A stretch of 64,000 nt of DNA from Demequina globuliformis (GCF_000975155.1 NZ_BBRG01000001.1:1336024-1400023), one strand, 5' to 3'; shown: positions 28,719 through 36,656, counted from the stretch's first letter. A program made the numbers and translations. The notes: a model not told the origin generated them from the letters alone.

Positions 28719-30194
28719 ATGCCCCGCGGCGACGGCAGGCTGACCCACGAACTTGACCCCCACGATCGGGGACCGCAGGATGCCTGCGGCGTCTTCGGCA
28801 TCTTCGCTCCCCAGGAAGAGGTCGCCAAGCTGACCTACTTTGGTCTCTACGCGCTGCAGCACCGCGGCCAGGAGTCCGCAGGAATCGCCACCTCAAACGG
28901 CGACAAGATCCTGGTGTACAAGGACATGGGGCTCGTCTCACAGGTCTTTGACGAGGGCGCGTTGTCCGCATTGCAGGGCCACATTGCCGTGGGTCACGCA
29001 CGCTACTCGACCACCGGAGCTTCCACCTGGGCGAATGCCCAGCCCACCCTTGGTCCCACTAAGCACGGAACGGTTGCGCTGGGGCACAACGGCAACCTCA
29101 CCAACACTCACCGCCTGCTCGAACTCGTCGCGGAGCGCCTCGGAACGGAGCGCCGCGACGCGATGCACGGCGGCGGCTGCACCGACACCGCAATTCTCAC
29201 GGCGCTGCTCGGATGGGACCGCTACGAGACCCTTACCGAGACCGCGCTGGAACTTCTGCCGCACGTGGAAGGCGCATTCTGCCTCGCCTTCATGGACGAG
29301 GACACCTTGTACGCCGCGCGCGACCCCCAGGGCGTGAGGCCGCTCGTGCTCGGCCGCGTGCCATCCGGTGGCTGGGTCGTCGCCTCGGAGACCGCCGCAC
29401 TCGACATCGTTGGTGCGGTCTTGGAGCGCGAGGTCGAGCCCGGCGAGTTCCTCACCATCAACGCCGACGGCGTGCACTCGCAGCACTTCGCCAAGGCCGA
29501 TCCCAAGGGGTGCGTGTTCGAGTACGTGTACCTTGCTCGACCTGACACCACCATCAACGGACGGTCGCTGCAGGCCGCTCGCGTCGAGATGGGCCGCCAA
29601 CTTGCGCGCGAAGCTCCCGTCGAGGCAGACATGGTGATGCCGACCCCGGAATCCGGTACCCCCGCCGCGGTAGGCTACGCGCAAGGTTCCGGGATCCCGT
29701 TTGGGCAGGGCCTCGTGAAGAACGCCTATGTTGGCCGTACCTTTATCCAGCCGTCGCAGACGCTGCGCCAACTCGGCATTCGCCTCAAACTCAACCCCCT
29801 GCGCGAGCAGATCGAAGGCAAGCGCCTGGTGGTTGTCGACGACTCGATCGTGCGCGGAAACACCCAGCGCGCGGTGGTCGCGATGCTGCGCGAGGCCGGC
29901 GCCGCGGAGGTCCACCTGCGCATCTCCTCGCCACCCATCCAGTGGCCGTGCTTCTACGGAATCGACTTTCCCACGCGCGAGGAACTCATCGGCGTGAAGA
30001 TGTCCGTCGACGAGATCCGTGACCACCTGGGCGCGGACTCGCTGGCCTACATTTCCGTCGAGGGCATGATCGACGCGACGCAGCAGTCCCAGGACCGCCT
30101 GTGCACTGCGTGCTTTACCGGCGAGTACCCCATCGAGCCACCCATCAACGCCAAGCACCTACTGGTCAGCCAGCCCGTGGAGGTCTCTTCGTGA
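28719..30194 (+). CDS. purF: Amidophosphoribosyltransferase
   Basis: 491 residues. First committed step of purine synthesis: glutamine plus PRPP gives 5-phosphoribosylamine. A short propeptide precedes Cys23 in DACGVFGIF, the glutaminase nucleophile exposed after cleavage. The glutaminase motif HRGQESAGI, GHNGNLTN and the PRPP loop VVVDDSIVRGNTQ are all present, plus cysteines near the C-terminus (CFYGIDFPTREEL, LCTACF) as in the B. subtilis-type iron-sulfur enzyme. AGGAGG precedes the ATG. Overlaps purM by 4 nt. Confidence 0.98.
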   Translation: MPRGDGRLTHELDPHDRGPQDACGVFGIFAPQEEVAKLTYFGLYALQHRGQESAGIATSNGDKILVYKDMGLVSQVFDEGALSALQGHIAVGHARYSTTGASTWANAQPTLGPTKHGTVALGHNGNLTNTHRLLELVAERLGTERRDAMHGGGCTDTAILTALLGWDRYETLTETALELLPHVEGAFCLAFMDEDTLYAARDPQGVRPLVLGRVPSGGWVVASETAALDIVGAVLEREVEPGEFLTINADGVHSQHFAKADPKGCVFEYVYLARPDTTINGRSLQAARVEMGRQLAREAPVEADMVMPTPESGTPAAVGYAQGSGIPFGQGLVKNAYVGRTFIQPSQTLRQLGIRLKLNPLREQIEGKRLVVVDDSIVRGNTQRAVVAMLREAGAAEVHLRISSPPIQWPCFYGIDFPTREELIGVKMSVDEIRDHLGADSLAYISVEGMIDATQQSQDRLCTACFTGEYPIEPPINAKHLLVSQPVEVSS

Positions 30195-31303
30195 CGCAGC
30201 CCAGCGAGCCCATCACCTACGCCGGAGCGGGCGTCGACACCGAAGCGGGCGACCGTGCGGTTGAGTTGATGAAGGACGCCGTGGCGCGTACCCATGGGCC
30301 TGAGGTGCTCGGGGGAGTGGGCGCGTTCGCTGGGCTCTTCGACGCATCTGCGTTGAAGGCCTTCAACCGCCCCCTGCTGGCGTCCTCCACCGATGGCGTG
30401 GGCACCAAGATCGTCATCGCGCGCGCAATGGACATTCACGACACCATTGGCCAGGACCTGGTCGCCATGGTCGTCGACGACATCGTGGTGTGCGGCGCTA
30501 AGCCCCTGGTCATGACGGACTACATCGCGTGTGGCAAGGTCGTGCCCGAGCGAATCGCGGACATTGTGCGCGGTATCGCCGAAGGGTGCGAGATGGCCGG
30601 GACTGCCCTCGTTGGCGGCGAAACGGCCGAGCATCCAGGCGTGATGGACGCCGACGACTATGACGTGGCCGGCGCAGCCGTGGGCGTCGTCGAGGCGGAC
30701 GCCGTGTTGGGCGCCGAGCGCGTTCAGTCCGGTGACGTGGTGGTCGCCATGGCATCCTCCGGGTTGCACTCCAACGGCTACTCGCTGGTGCGTCGCGTGG
30801 TGTCTCACGCGGGCTGGTCGCTCAACTCCACCGTCGAAGAGTTGGGCCGCACTGTCGGCGAAGAACTCCTTGAACCCACCCGCATCTACGCTCAGCTGTG
30901 CGTGGCACTTGCCGAGAAGACCGCCGGATTGCGCGCCTTCTCGCACGTTACAGGCGGGGGGCTGGCGGCCAACGTGGCGCGCGTCCTGCCGCAGGGTCTG
31001 GCCGCGACCGTCGCGCGCGACGCGTGGGACCTGCCCGCGGTCTTCTCGACCGTGCAGGCCGCCGGCTCTGTGCCGTGGAACGACCTCGAGTCCACGCTCA
31101 ACATGGGCGTGGGCATGGTCGCAGTGGTGTCGCCCGACGACGCCGACTCGCTGATCGCCGCCTCCACGGCCGCAGGTGTACCCGCGTGGACGCTCGGCGA
31201 GATTGTGAGCGACGACGGTCGCGCGACCAGCGCCGACGTGGTGCGCGGGTCCAAGGGCGTCGACGGCGGGGCCGTCTACCTGTCGGGCGCCTACCGGGCC
31301 TGA
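30191..31303 (+). CDS. purM: Phosphoribosylformylglycinamidine cyclo-ligase
   Basis: 370 residues from GTG 30191 that overlaps the purF stop (GTGA). Converts FGAM to AIR with ATP. Family motifs seen: TYAGAGVDTEAGDRAVELMK at the N-terminus, SSTDGVGTK, GETAEHPGVM, SSGLHSNGYSLVR and FSHVTGGGLAANV. The longer frame upstream lies within purF and is not used. In many Actinobacteria DUF3073 and bldC genes follow directly; here a DUF559 gene and two 78-bp elements intervene. Confidence 0.97.
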   Translation: MTQPSEPITYAGAGVDTEAGDRAVELMKDAVARTHGPEVLGGVGAFAGLFDASALKAFNRPLLASSTDGVGTKIVIARAMDIHDTIGQDLVAMVVDDIVVCGAKPLVMTDYIACGKVVPERIADIVRGIAEGCEMAGTALVGGETAEHPGVMDADDYDVAGAAVGVVEADAVLGAERVQSGDVVVAMASSGLHSNGYSLVRRVVSHAGWSLNSTVEELGRTVGEELLEPTRIYAQLCVALAEKTAGLRAFSHVTGGGLAANVARVLPQGLAATVARDAWDLPAVFSTVQAAGSVPWNDLESTLNMGVGMVAVVSPDDADSLIAASTAAGVPAWTLGEIVSDDGRATSADVVRGSKGVDGGAVYLSGAYRA

Positions 31304-31339
31304 CTGGGGCTGGGCTCTCCGCGGTCGTCGTCCCGGCCC

Positions 31340-31490
31340 AGCCCGGCTCAGCCCGGCCCGGCCCGCGCATCGTCCCGGCTCGCGCCGGCCCGGCCCGCGC
31401 ATCGTCCCGGCTCACTCCGGCTCACCACCGCTCAAGTCAGCCGCCGCGCCGGGCCGCCCCGCGCATCGTCCCGACTCACCGCCACTCAGC
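31340..31490. repeat. GC-rich imperfect tandem repeats downstream of purM
   Basis: Three copies of a unit close to CCCGCGCATCGTCCCGGCTC (about 31360, 31397 and 31458) mixed with GGCTCA and CCGGCCCGG variants. The stretch ends directly at the left edge of 78-bp element C. No gene seen. Confidence 0.7.
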
Positions 31491-31495
31491 GTGCG

Positions 31496-31573
31496 AAAGT
31501 GACGGCGGATTCCGTGTGCCACCGTATCGGCCTGCGGCGCGACACGCACCTGAGCGCGAATGTCAGTCACTTT
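31496..31573. repeat. 78-bp inverted-repeat element, copy C (downstream flank of the DUF559 gene)
   Basis: AAGTGAC (31497-31503) and GTCACTT (31566-31572) mark the ends; the arms are more diverged than in A and B (GACGGCG against TGTCAGTCAC) and the inner part has GCGCGACACGCAC. Same 78-bp length. Its right end is about 40 bp from the stop codon of the DUF559 gene. Confidence 0.8.
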
Positions 31574-31612
31574 GCGACACGGATCCGCGGCCACCACGTG
31601 AGCGCGAGGTCT

Positions 31613-32452
31613 CTACAACGGACGAGCGAGATGGCGACGCAGCGCCGCGACCACCTGCTGCACCATCATCTCCCGGCGCAGCTCAACGTCGTAGCGGGTA
31701 AAACGCATGGTGCGGAGGCCCCATTCGGCGAGAGCAACGCGGTCGCGATCACGGTCGCCCTGGAATGAGCGTTCGTCCATGTGGTACGTCTGACCGTCTA
31801 CCTCGACGATGAGTGCATCGTTGACGACCATGTCTACCCGACCGACGCCAGGGAGCAAGACCTGTGTCGAGACGCGCAGGCCGGCCCTCACGAGCGCGAG
31901 CCGCGCCAGCGTTTCAGGTGGGGACTGCGCGCCGGAGTCACAGTAGCGCCGCAACCAATCCAGGCGCCGGCCCTCTGTGTAGCAAAAGGTCTCGAGGGCG
32001 CCGCGGGCGATGAGGTCGCGGTTGAGCGCAGCGTCGATCGCCACCAGTTGCCGCAAGGGAGACAGGCACCTTGATGACGTGTCGATCGCGTCGATGACTG
32101 ACAACTCAGGCACACGAGTGAAGTAGTGCGGGTGCGTTCCCGGCGGCAATGGCCGATGCCCGTGACCTGTCGATTGAGATCTGGAGACCGCAACATGCGC
32201 GCCCCTGGCGACATGCTGTTGGGGGAGTTCGAAGTGGCGCAATGCGGTGACACAGGTGGGCACCACGTGCCAGGCATGCTGGAGTTCATGGAGGTAGGAC
32301 GTGCCGGGCAGTACATAGGTGCCGCGCCGCACGCGCCGGACGCGCCCGTGCTGCACGGCCTTGCTCAGTGCGCGGTGCTTCACGCCCACCGCGACAAGTT
32401 GCCCTGCGCTTGCCACCCCACCGAGTTGCCTCAACGCACTCACGGGGTCCAC
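31613..32452 (-). CDS. AbiEi-like winged-helix / DUF559 (Vsr-like) nuclease-fold protein
   Basis: 279 residues from GTG 32452. Residues about 5-50 (ALRQLGGVASAGQLVAVGV, then RVRRVRRGTYVLPG) match the winged helix at the N-terminus of AbiEi-type proteins. The C-terminal 100 residues form a DUF559 domain related to Vsr/PD-(D/E)XK nucleases: VDMVVNDALIVEVDGQTYH supplies Asp and Glu of the likely metal site, followed by FQGDRDRDRVALAEWGLRTMRFT. The frame is intact. It is flanked on both sides by 78-bp elements (C and D) and lies between purM and the DUF3073 gene. Biological role unknown; such genes are often multicopy in Actinobacteria and are usually annotated only by domain. Confidence 0.85.
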   Translation of the reverse strand: MDPVSALRQLGGVASAGQLVAVGVKHRALSKAVQHGRVRRVRRGTYVLPGTSYLHELQHAWHVVPTCVTALRHFELPQQHVARGAHVAVSRSQSTGHGHRPLPPGTHPHYFTRVPELSVIDAIDTSSRCLSPLRQLVAIDAALNRDLIARGALETFCYTEGRRLDWLRRYCDSGAQSPPETLARLALVRAGLRVSTQVLLPGVGRVDMVVNDALIVEVDGQTYHMDERSFQGDRDRDRVALAEWGLRTMRFTRYDVELRREMMVQQVVAALRRHLARPL

Positions 32453-32844
32453 ATCTCCACAATTCCGCCTTTGGGTGTGGCGTAGGGCTTTTCCACAAGG
32501 GAAGTTGGGGCGGCGCTCGGCGGTGAGGGCGGTGCGGCCCGCTGTCCGATGGCGCTCCGCGGTGTGGGCCTTCCGGATGACGCCGCGCGCCGCGACGCCC
32601 GCCGTCGTTGGAGTCCCTCAGTGGAGCAGGTCGGTGCCGAAGTGACTGAGAATCGTGCGCCGTGCCGTGTCGCCGTGTGGCGCGACACGCACGCGTGCGC
32701 AAATCTCAGTCAGTTGAAGACGCTGCCGACCGAAGTGACGCGCACGACCACTCGCCAGGCTACGCCTGCGACCACTCGCGAGAAAGCGGACACGTGAGCA
32801 CGCGCGCCGGTCCCCACAGCCCCCACAGAGCACCCAGGCACGCA
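32453..32844. other. Gene-free region upstream of the DUF559 gene
   Basis: About 390 bp. It contains 78-bp element D (32639-32716) and no credible gene; the open frames on either strand are short and Arg/Ala/Ser-biased. The promoter of the DUF559 gene should lie in 32453-32640, where TTTTCCAC and TGTGG-containing segments are slightly AT-richer, but I cannot define boxes. Confidence 0.55.
32639..32716. repeat. 78-bp inverted-repeat element, copy D (upstream flank of the DUF559 gene)
   Basis: AAGTGACTGAG (32640-32650) and CTCAGTCAGTT (32705-32715) are the ends, with one mismatch. The inner dyad is clear: CGTGTCGC and GCGACACG. It lies about 190 bp upstream of the GTG start of the DUF559 gene. 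Confidence 0.82.
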
Positions 32845-32865
32845 GAAAAGGGCCCCATCGGGGCC
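32845..32865 (-). terminator. Intrinsic terminator of the DUF3073 gene
   Basis: On the minus strand GGCCCC, a 3-nt loop and GGGGCC are followed directly by CTTTTCT. It lies about 30 bp after the stop codon of the gene at 32893. Confidence 0.8.
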
Positions 32866-32892
32866 ACTCACATCTGGAAGCGTGCGACCGGT

Positions 32893-33087
32893 TTAGCGGT
32901 CGTCGTCGGACCAGCGGTCGACGTACTCTTCGGTCTCCTCGGAGGCGGCGGAGTCCGGCGTGCGCTGACGGGATTCAGAGCCACCGATCAACTCACGCTC
33001 AAGGTCGCGCAGATCTGCGCCGTGGTTCGAGTACTTCAGCTGACGCGCGATCTTCGCGTCCTTAGCCTTCTGACGGCCACGCCCCAT
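32893..33087 (-). CDS. DUF3073 domain-containing protein
   Basis: 64 residues from ATG 33087 (MGRGRQKAKDAKIARQLKYS), which is the hallmark N-terminus of the DUF3073 family; the tail is acidic (EETEEYVDRWSDDDR). AAGGGACGG precedes the ATG. The family is small, actinobacterial and of unknown function, and usually lies beside purM and bldC. Here purM is separated from it by the DUF559 cassette. Very basic N-terminus and acidic C-terminus suggest a nucleic-acid-associated or disordered protein. Confidence 0.93.
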   Translation of the reverse strand: MGRGRQKAKDAKIARQLKYSNHGADLRDLERELIGGSESRQRTPDSAASEETEEYVDRWSDDDR

Positions 33088-33310
33088 GAACGCCGTCCCT
33101 TCTACTCGTCGCGGGCACACGCCTAAGCGGGCCCGGCGTGCTGAGTCTTAAGCGGTACTTTACAACGCGGGAGCACCATCTCGCGACCCCCGCTCAGCGG
33201 AGAAAATCGGAAAGTTCACCTGAAACCGCGTCATAGCTTGAATAAGTGTCCCTCTCAACCATCGTAGGGAGGCCCAACGCCGGGCCTGGGAGAGACCTAA
33301 AGGACAGACG

Positions 33311-33517
33311 ATGACCGCAAATGTTGTGCACGAACCCGAGAAGCTGCTGACCCCTAGCGAGGTGGCGGCGATTTTCCGGGTTGACCCCAAGACTGTGACG
33401 CGCTGGGCCAAGGTGGGCAAGCTGTCTTCGATCCGGACGCTTGGCGGCCACCGACGTTTCCGCGAGGCGGAGGTGCAGGCGCTCCTGGCTGAGGCCGAGG
33501 AGCAGCCCACTCCGTAG
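33311..33517 (+). CDS. bldC: BldC-family MerR-like DNA-binding protein
   Basis: 68 residues: LLTPSEVAAIFRVDPKTVTRWAKVGKLSSIRTLGGHRRFRE is the full BldC/MerR-type winged helix with no effector domain. In Streptomyces BldC binds direct repeats cooperatively and delays sporulation; in non-sporulating relatives its role is unclear. GGGAGAGACCTAAAGGACAGACG precedes the ATG (AAAGGA as ribosome site). It converges with the FKBP gene, with 8 bp between stops. Confidence 0.95.
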   Translation: MTANVVHEPEKLLTPSEVAAIFRVDPKTVTRWAKVGKLSSIRTLGGHRRFREAEVQALLAEAEEQPTP

Positions 33518-33525
33518 TCGCGAGG

Positions 33526-33927
33526 CTAGTTGGCCTCGAGGACGTCCACGACAAAGACGAGCGTGGATCCGGCGGGGATGGGGCCCATGTCCTGGAACCC
33601 GTACCCGGATTCCGGGGGCACCACGAGCAGCAACTTCGAGCCCACGGGCTGACCGACGATGCCGTCGACCCAGCCGTCAATGAGCATGCCGTGGGCGATG
33701 GGGAATGAGATGGGTTCGCCGCGGTCCCACGAGGAGTCAAACTGGGCGCCGTCCCATAGCCATCCGGTGTAGTGGACGGAGATGTTCTGACCCTCGGCAA
33801 CGGGCGCTCCGGTTCCGGCGTCGAGGACCTCGACGACGAGGCCTTCACCCTGCTGTGCTCCGGTGAAGTCCACGGACGGCGCGCCGGTGGCGTCGCGGGT
33901 GACGGTGGGGTTTTGAACGGTGCTCAC
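33526..33927 (-). CDS. FKBP-type peptidyl-prolyl cis-trans isomerase
   Basis: 133 residues, one FKBP domain without signal peptide, so cytoplasmic. Recognisable: VHYTGWLWDGAQFDSSWDRG, ISFPIAHGMLIDGWVDGIVG, KLLLVVPPESGYG and LVFVVDVLEA at the end. Active-site aromatic residues Y, F, D and W of the FKBP pocket are in place. AAGGAGCAC is upstream of the ATG. Accelerates Xaa-Pro isomerisation during folding. Confidence 0.95.
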   Translation of the reverse strand: MSTVQNPTVTRDATGAPSVDFTGAQQGEGLVVEVLDAGTGAPVAEGQNISVHYTGWLWDGAQFDSSWDRGEPISFPIAHGMLIDGWVDGIVGQPVGSKLLLVVPPESGYGFQDMGPIPAGSTLVFVVDVLEAN

Positions 33928-34028
33928 GGGTGCTCCTTGGGTTGGTGGTGTGTGTCCAGCGTAGGGGACTGCCCGGACACAGGGCCGATGCCGCCGTGCG
34001 TCACAGAGCGGCCCTACGCTTGGGTGCC

Positions 34029-34592
34029 ATGAGCGTTGAGCCTTGGGTGGCAGCCACGTACGAGAGCCCGGTGGGCGACCTCGCGGTCCTGACGGACCTT
34101 GAGGGGACGGTGTGGGCTGCGGGCATGGGCTCCGTCGCGGATGTGGCGCGACAGCTACCGGCCGATGCTGGGGATCGGGGCTGGGAGAAGGGCTCTCAGC
34201 CGGAGGTGGCGCTGGCCGTTGCCGCCTGGCTGGAAGGCGACGCCGACGCGATCACCGCAGTACCTGTGCACCTGGAAGGTTCGTCGTTCACTGTGGATGT
34301 CTGGACGTACATGCGTGAGATTCCTGGCGGCGCCGTCGCGTCGTATGCGGAACTCGCGGAGATGGCTGGCCGGCCCCGTGCGTCGCGCGCGGTCGGGACC
34401 GCCTGCGCCCGCAACAGGGTGGGCATCTTTGTCCCCTGTCACCGGGTGGTGCAGGCGGGTGGACGGCTGGGCTCATACGGCTTTGGCGGCACCGGAATCA
34501 AGGCACAACTGTTGCGGCTGGAGGGCGTCACGGTGGACGGCGTGGGGACGACCGCGCGGCTGACGGAGACTGACCGGTGGAGGCGCCCATGA
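34029..34592 (+). CDS. ogt: Methylated-DNA-[protein]-cysteine S-methyltransferase
   Basis: 187 residues from ATG 34029 (MSVEPWVAATYESPVGDL). Active-site motif IFVPCHRVV with the alkyl-accepting cysteine, preceded by VGTACARNRVGI and the helix-turn-helix segment ASYAELAEMAGRPRASRAVG. Directly removes alkyl groups from O6 of guanine in a suicide reaction. TACGCT lies 8 nt before the ATG and no clear ribosome site is present. Overlaps the next gene by ATGA. Confidence 0.94.
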   Translation: MSVEPWVAATYESPVGDLAVLTDLEGTVWAAGMGSVADVARQLPADAGDRGWEKGSQPEVALAVAAWLEGDADAITAVPVHLEGSSFTVDVWTYMREIPGGAVASYAELAEMAGRPRASRAVGTACARNRVGIFVPCHRVVQAGGRLGSYGFGGTGIKAQLLRLEGVTVDGVGTTARLTETDRWRRP

Positions 34593-35530
34593 CGACGATC
34601 GCCGACGCCCCGCTGCGCAGTTGGTTGCCTTATTTCCTGGGGGTATCCGCTGCGTGGGGATGCAGCTTTCTGTTCATCGAGGTTGCGCTGCGTGAGTTCG
34701 CTCCGACTCAGGTGGCGTTTGGTCGCGTGTTCTTTGGCGCGATCACGCTCGTCGTGATGGTGCTCGTGACGGGCAATCGTCCGGCGCTGACGTGGCGGAA
34801 AGTCGGCGCCGTAGCTGTTGTCGCGGCATTCATGTCGGCCGTTCCCCTGGTGCTGATTCCCGCGGCTCAGCAGCACATCTCCTCCATCCTCGCGAGCCTG
34901 CTCAACGCCACCACGCCGCTGTGGACGGCGCTGTTCGTTGCGCTGCTGATTCCGACTGAGCGGGTGAGTCGCATTCAGCTCGCAGGTCTGGTCCTGGGTG
35001 CGGGAGGCATCGCGATCCTGTTGGGCGCCTGGCGGGTGGATGATTTCCCGCTCCTGGGCGCCGTCCTCATGCTGGGGGCGACGGCCTGCTACGGAATCGG
35101 GTCAACGTTGTCGCGGGTAATGCTGAGCCGGGTGAAGGATTCACCCATGGCACTGTCGAGCCTTCAGATCACTGTGTCGGCCTTCATGCTCGCTCCCGTC
35201 GCACTTGCTGCTCCGCAGCCGCAGGAGGGCGCTCTGGCGCTTGATTCCGTGCCGCTGTGGGCGGTGATCGCATTGGGAGTGACGGGCACGTCGTTCGCCT
35301 ACGTGTGGTTTTGGAAGGTGGTGCAGGCGGCCGGCGCCACGACGGCTGCCTCCGTGACGTACTGCGTTCCGGTGGTGGCGACTGCGCTGGGCGTACTCGT
35401 CTTGGGGGAGAAGCTTGCGTGGTACGAACTTGTGGGTGCCGCCGTGGTGTTCGCGGGGGTGTGGCTCGCGCAACGCAAACCTAAGCCTAGGCCCGAGCGA
35501 CTTCCCGAAATCAAGGGCTCCGCCGCCTAA
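34589..35530 (+). CDS. EamA/DMT-superfamily transporter
   Basis: 313 residues from ATG 34589 (GTG at 34577 would be 4 residues longer but the GGTGGAGG fits the ATG). Ten predicted helices in two EamA repeats: WLPYFLGVSAAWGCSFLFIEVAL opens the first and CYGIGSTLSRVML the second. These carriers export metabolites or amino acids, or take up small solutes. Coupled to ogt by ATGA overlap. The 62-bp palindrome at 35545 follows its stop. Confidence 0.88.
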   Translation: MTTIADAPLRSWLPYFLGVSAAWGCSFLFIEVALREFAPTQVAFGRVFFGAITLVVMVLVTGNRPALTWRKVGAVAVVAAFMSAVPLVLIPAAQQHISSILASLLNATTPLWTALFVALLIPTERVSRIQLAGLVLGAGGIAILLGAWRVDDFPLLGAVLMLGATACYGIGSTLSRVMLSRVKDSPMALSSLQITVSAFMLAPVALAAPQPQEGALALDSVPLWAVIALGVTGTSFAYVWFWKVVQAAGATTAASVTYCVPVVATALGVLVLGEKLAWYELVGAAVVFAGVWLAQRKPKPRPERLPEIKGSAA

Positions 35531-35544
35531 CCCACCCCCCTCTA

Positions 35545-35606
35545 CGCCAAATGGCTCCATTTCGCTGTTATGGGAACCCATAACAGCGAAATGGAGCCAT
35601 TTGGCG
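35545..35606. repeat. 62-bp perfect palindrome
   Basis: Two 30-nt arms are perfectly complementary with a 2-nt AA loop: the left arm begins CGCCAAATGGCTCC and ends TGTTATGGG, the right arm mirrors it. It is AT-richer than its surroundings and sits between two convergent genes, so it could act as a bidirectional terminator, but it has no T-run and resembles a REP/MITE-type element. GCATCGGCCC follows at 35621. Confidence 0.9.
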
Positions 35607-35633
35607 GGATGGTGAGTCCCGCATCGGCCCGTT

Positions 35634-36008
35634 CTAGAACGAGTTCTTGATGCGCTCAATCGACGCGGTGGGAACAAGGTCCTTGTTCTTCTTGATCTTG
35701 CGGATGCCAACAAGGGCGAAGATCAGCATGAAGAACAGCATCACGCCCGCCACGACCAGCGCCGACAGCCACACGGGCCACACCACGGACAGGCCAGCGA
35801 TCGCTGCGACCAAGAGAACGAAGGTGAGGAAGAAGGCGAGCACGGCGGTCACGGCCAGGAAGGCCGCACCCTTGCCAAGTTCGCGGGTCTTGACCTTCAG
35901 CTCGACCTTGATGACCTCGGTCTCGGCCTTGATGGTGGCGATCCACTGGCCGGCGATCGCGCCGAGCAGAGTGTTGATCAGCGTCTTGGCGAAACCTGAG
36001 CTGGACAT
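35634..36008 (-). CDS. Holin-X-like (superfamily III) membrane protein
   Basis: 124 residues: amphipathic N-terminal helix region with TLLGAIAGQWIATIKAETEVIKVELK, then two membrane helices (about 50-72 and 80-102) and a basic tail GIRKIKKNK. Matches the actinobacterial phage-holin-like family that is chromosomal and not phage-borne. No other phage gene nearby. AAGGAGGCCCC precedes the ATG. Role unknown; possibly membrane organisation. Confidence 0.85.
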   Translation of the reverse strand: MSSSGFAKTLINTLLGAIAGQWIATIKAETEVIKVELKVKTRELGKGAAFLAVTAVLAFFLTFVLLVAAIAGLSVVWPVWLSALVVAGVMLFFMLIFALVGIRKIKKNKDLVPTASIERIKNSF

Positions 36009-36158
36009 GGGGCCTCCTTAAGCCGTTTCCCCTAGTGAACCGTTTATCGGCATCCGCGCGCAAACGCTTGACGGTGGTGTGGGGCCAGCGCACGAGGTGC
36101 GGGGGCGGCAGACGGCGCCAGACGGGCGCGGAAGGAGCGGCCGGGCTGGCCCAGAAAT

Positions 36159-36185
36159 GACGAAAGCCCCCGGTTTCCCGAGGGC
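36159..36185 (-). terminator. Intrinsic terminator after tRNA-Phe
   Basis: On the minus strand GCCCTCGG, GAAA loop and CCGGGGGC (one U-G pair), followed by TTTCGTC. Ends the tRNA transcript about 10 bp downstream of tRNA-Phe. Confidence 0.8.
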
Positions 36186-36195
36186 CTCGTGGCAG

Positions 36196-36268
36196 TGGCT
36201 CCGACCGGCGTCGATCCGGTGACCTTTCGATTTTCAGTCGAACGCTCTACCAACTGAGCTACAGAGCC
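36196..36268 (-). tRNA. tRNA-Phe (GAA)
   Basis: 73 nt, acceptor GGCTCTG paired with CGGAGCC, D-arm AGCTCAGTTGGTAGAGC, anticodon loop CTGAAAA with GAA, T-arm GGTCACCGGATCGACGCCGG region. The 3' CCA is not encoded. Confidence 0.95.
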
Positions 36269-36291
36269 GTGCGAGCCTGAGCCCGCTAGCG

Positions 36292-36317
36292 AGAAAGCCC
36301 CTCCAGAAAGAAGGGGC
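36292..36317 (-). terminator. Small hairpin between tRNA-Asp and tRNA-Phe
   Basis: On the minus strand GCCCCT, a 9-nt loop and AGGGGC are followed by TTTCTC. It may separate the tRNA-Glu/Asp transcript from tRNA-Phe, or serve as a processing site. Confidence 0.55.
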
Positions 36318-36327
36318 AGTCGCACCG

Positions 36328-36401
36328 CGACCCTGACGGGACTTGAACCCGCGACCTCCGCCGTGACAGGGCGGCGCGCTAACCAACTGCGCTACAGGGC
36401 C
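36328..36401 (-). tRNA. tRNA-Asp (GTC)
   Basis: 74 nt; acceptor GGCCCTG pairs with CAGGGTC (one G-U), D-arm AGCGCAGTTGGTTAGCGC, anticodon stem GCCGCC... loop with GTC, T-loop GTTCAAGTC. The 3' CCA is not encoded. Confidence 0.95.
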
Positions 36402-36463
36402 TTGCTGTGTCCCTCTCGTAAGAGGGCCGAGTAGTAGTGTAGACCATTTTCTGGCCTACCCAG

Positions 36464-36536
36464 TACCCCCAACGGGATTCGAACCCGTGCTACCGCCGTG
36501 AAAGGGCGGCGTCCTAGGCCGCTAGACGATGAGGGC
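36464..36536 (-). tRNA. tRNA-Glu (TTC)
   Basis: 73 nt; acceptor GCCCTCA with TGGGGGT (U-G pairs as usual in actinobacterial tRNA-Glu), anticodon loop CCTTTCAC with TTC, T-loop GTTCGAATC. The 3' CCA is not encoded. First gene of the Glu-Asp-Phe cluster on this strand. Confidence 0.95.
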
Positions 36537-36656
36537 GCCGTCCGCGACCCTCACGAGAGCCGTTGACGCGACTATCTTACGGGGTGTTTGGGGGTGCTCC
36601 AACCGCGCGGCTCGATTGGTCCCAGATTCCGGCTGCGGTGGGACACAATGGCGCCC

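Noticed and set aside
31496-32716. Elements C and D as terminal repeats of a classical insertion sequence
   Set aside because: No transposase; the gene between has a DUF559 nuclease fold, each element is itself an inverted repeat, and no target-site duplication could be seen.
35634-36008. Prophage remnant suggested by a holin-like gene beside tRNAs
   Set aside because: The family is a common chromosomal actinobacterial protein; no integrase, att repeats or other phage genes nearby.
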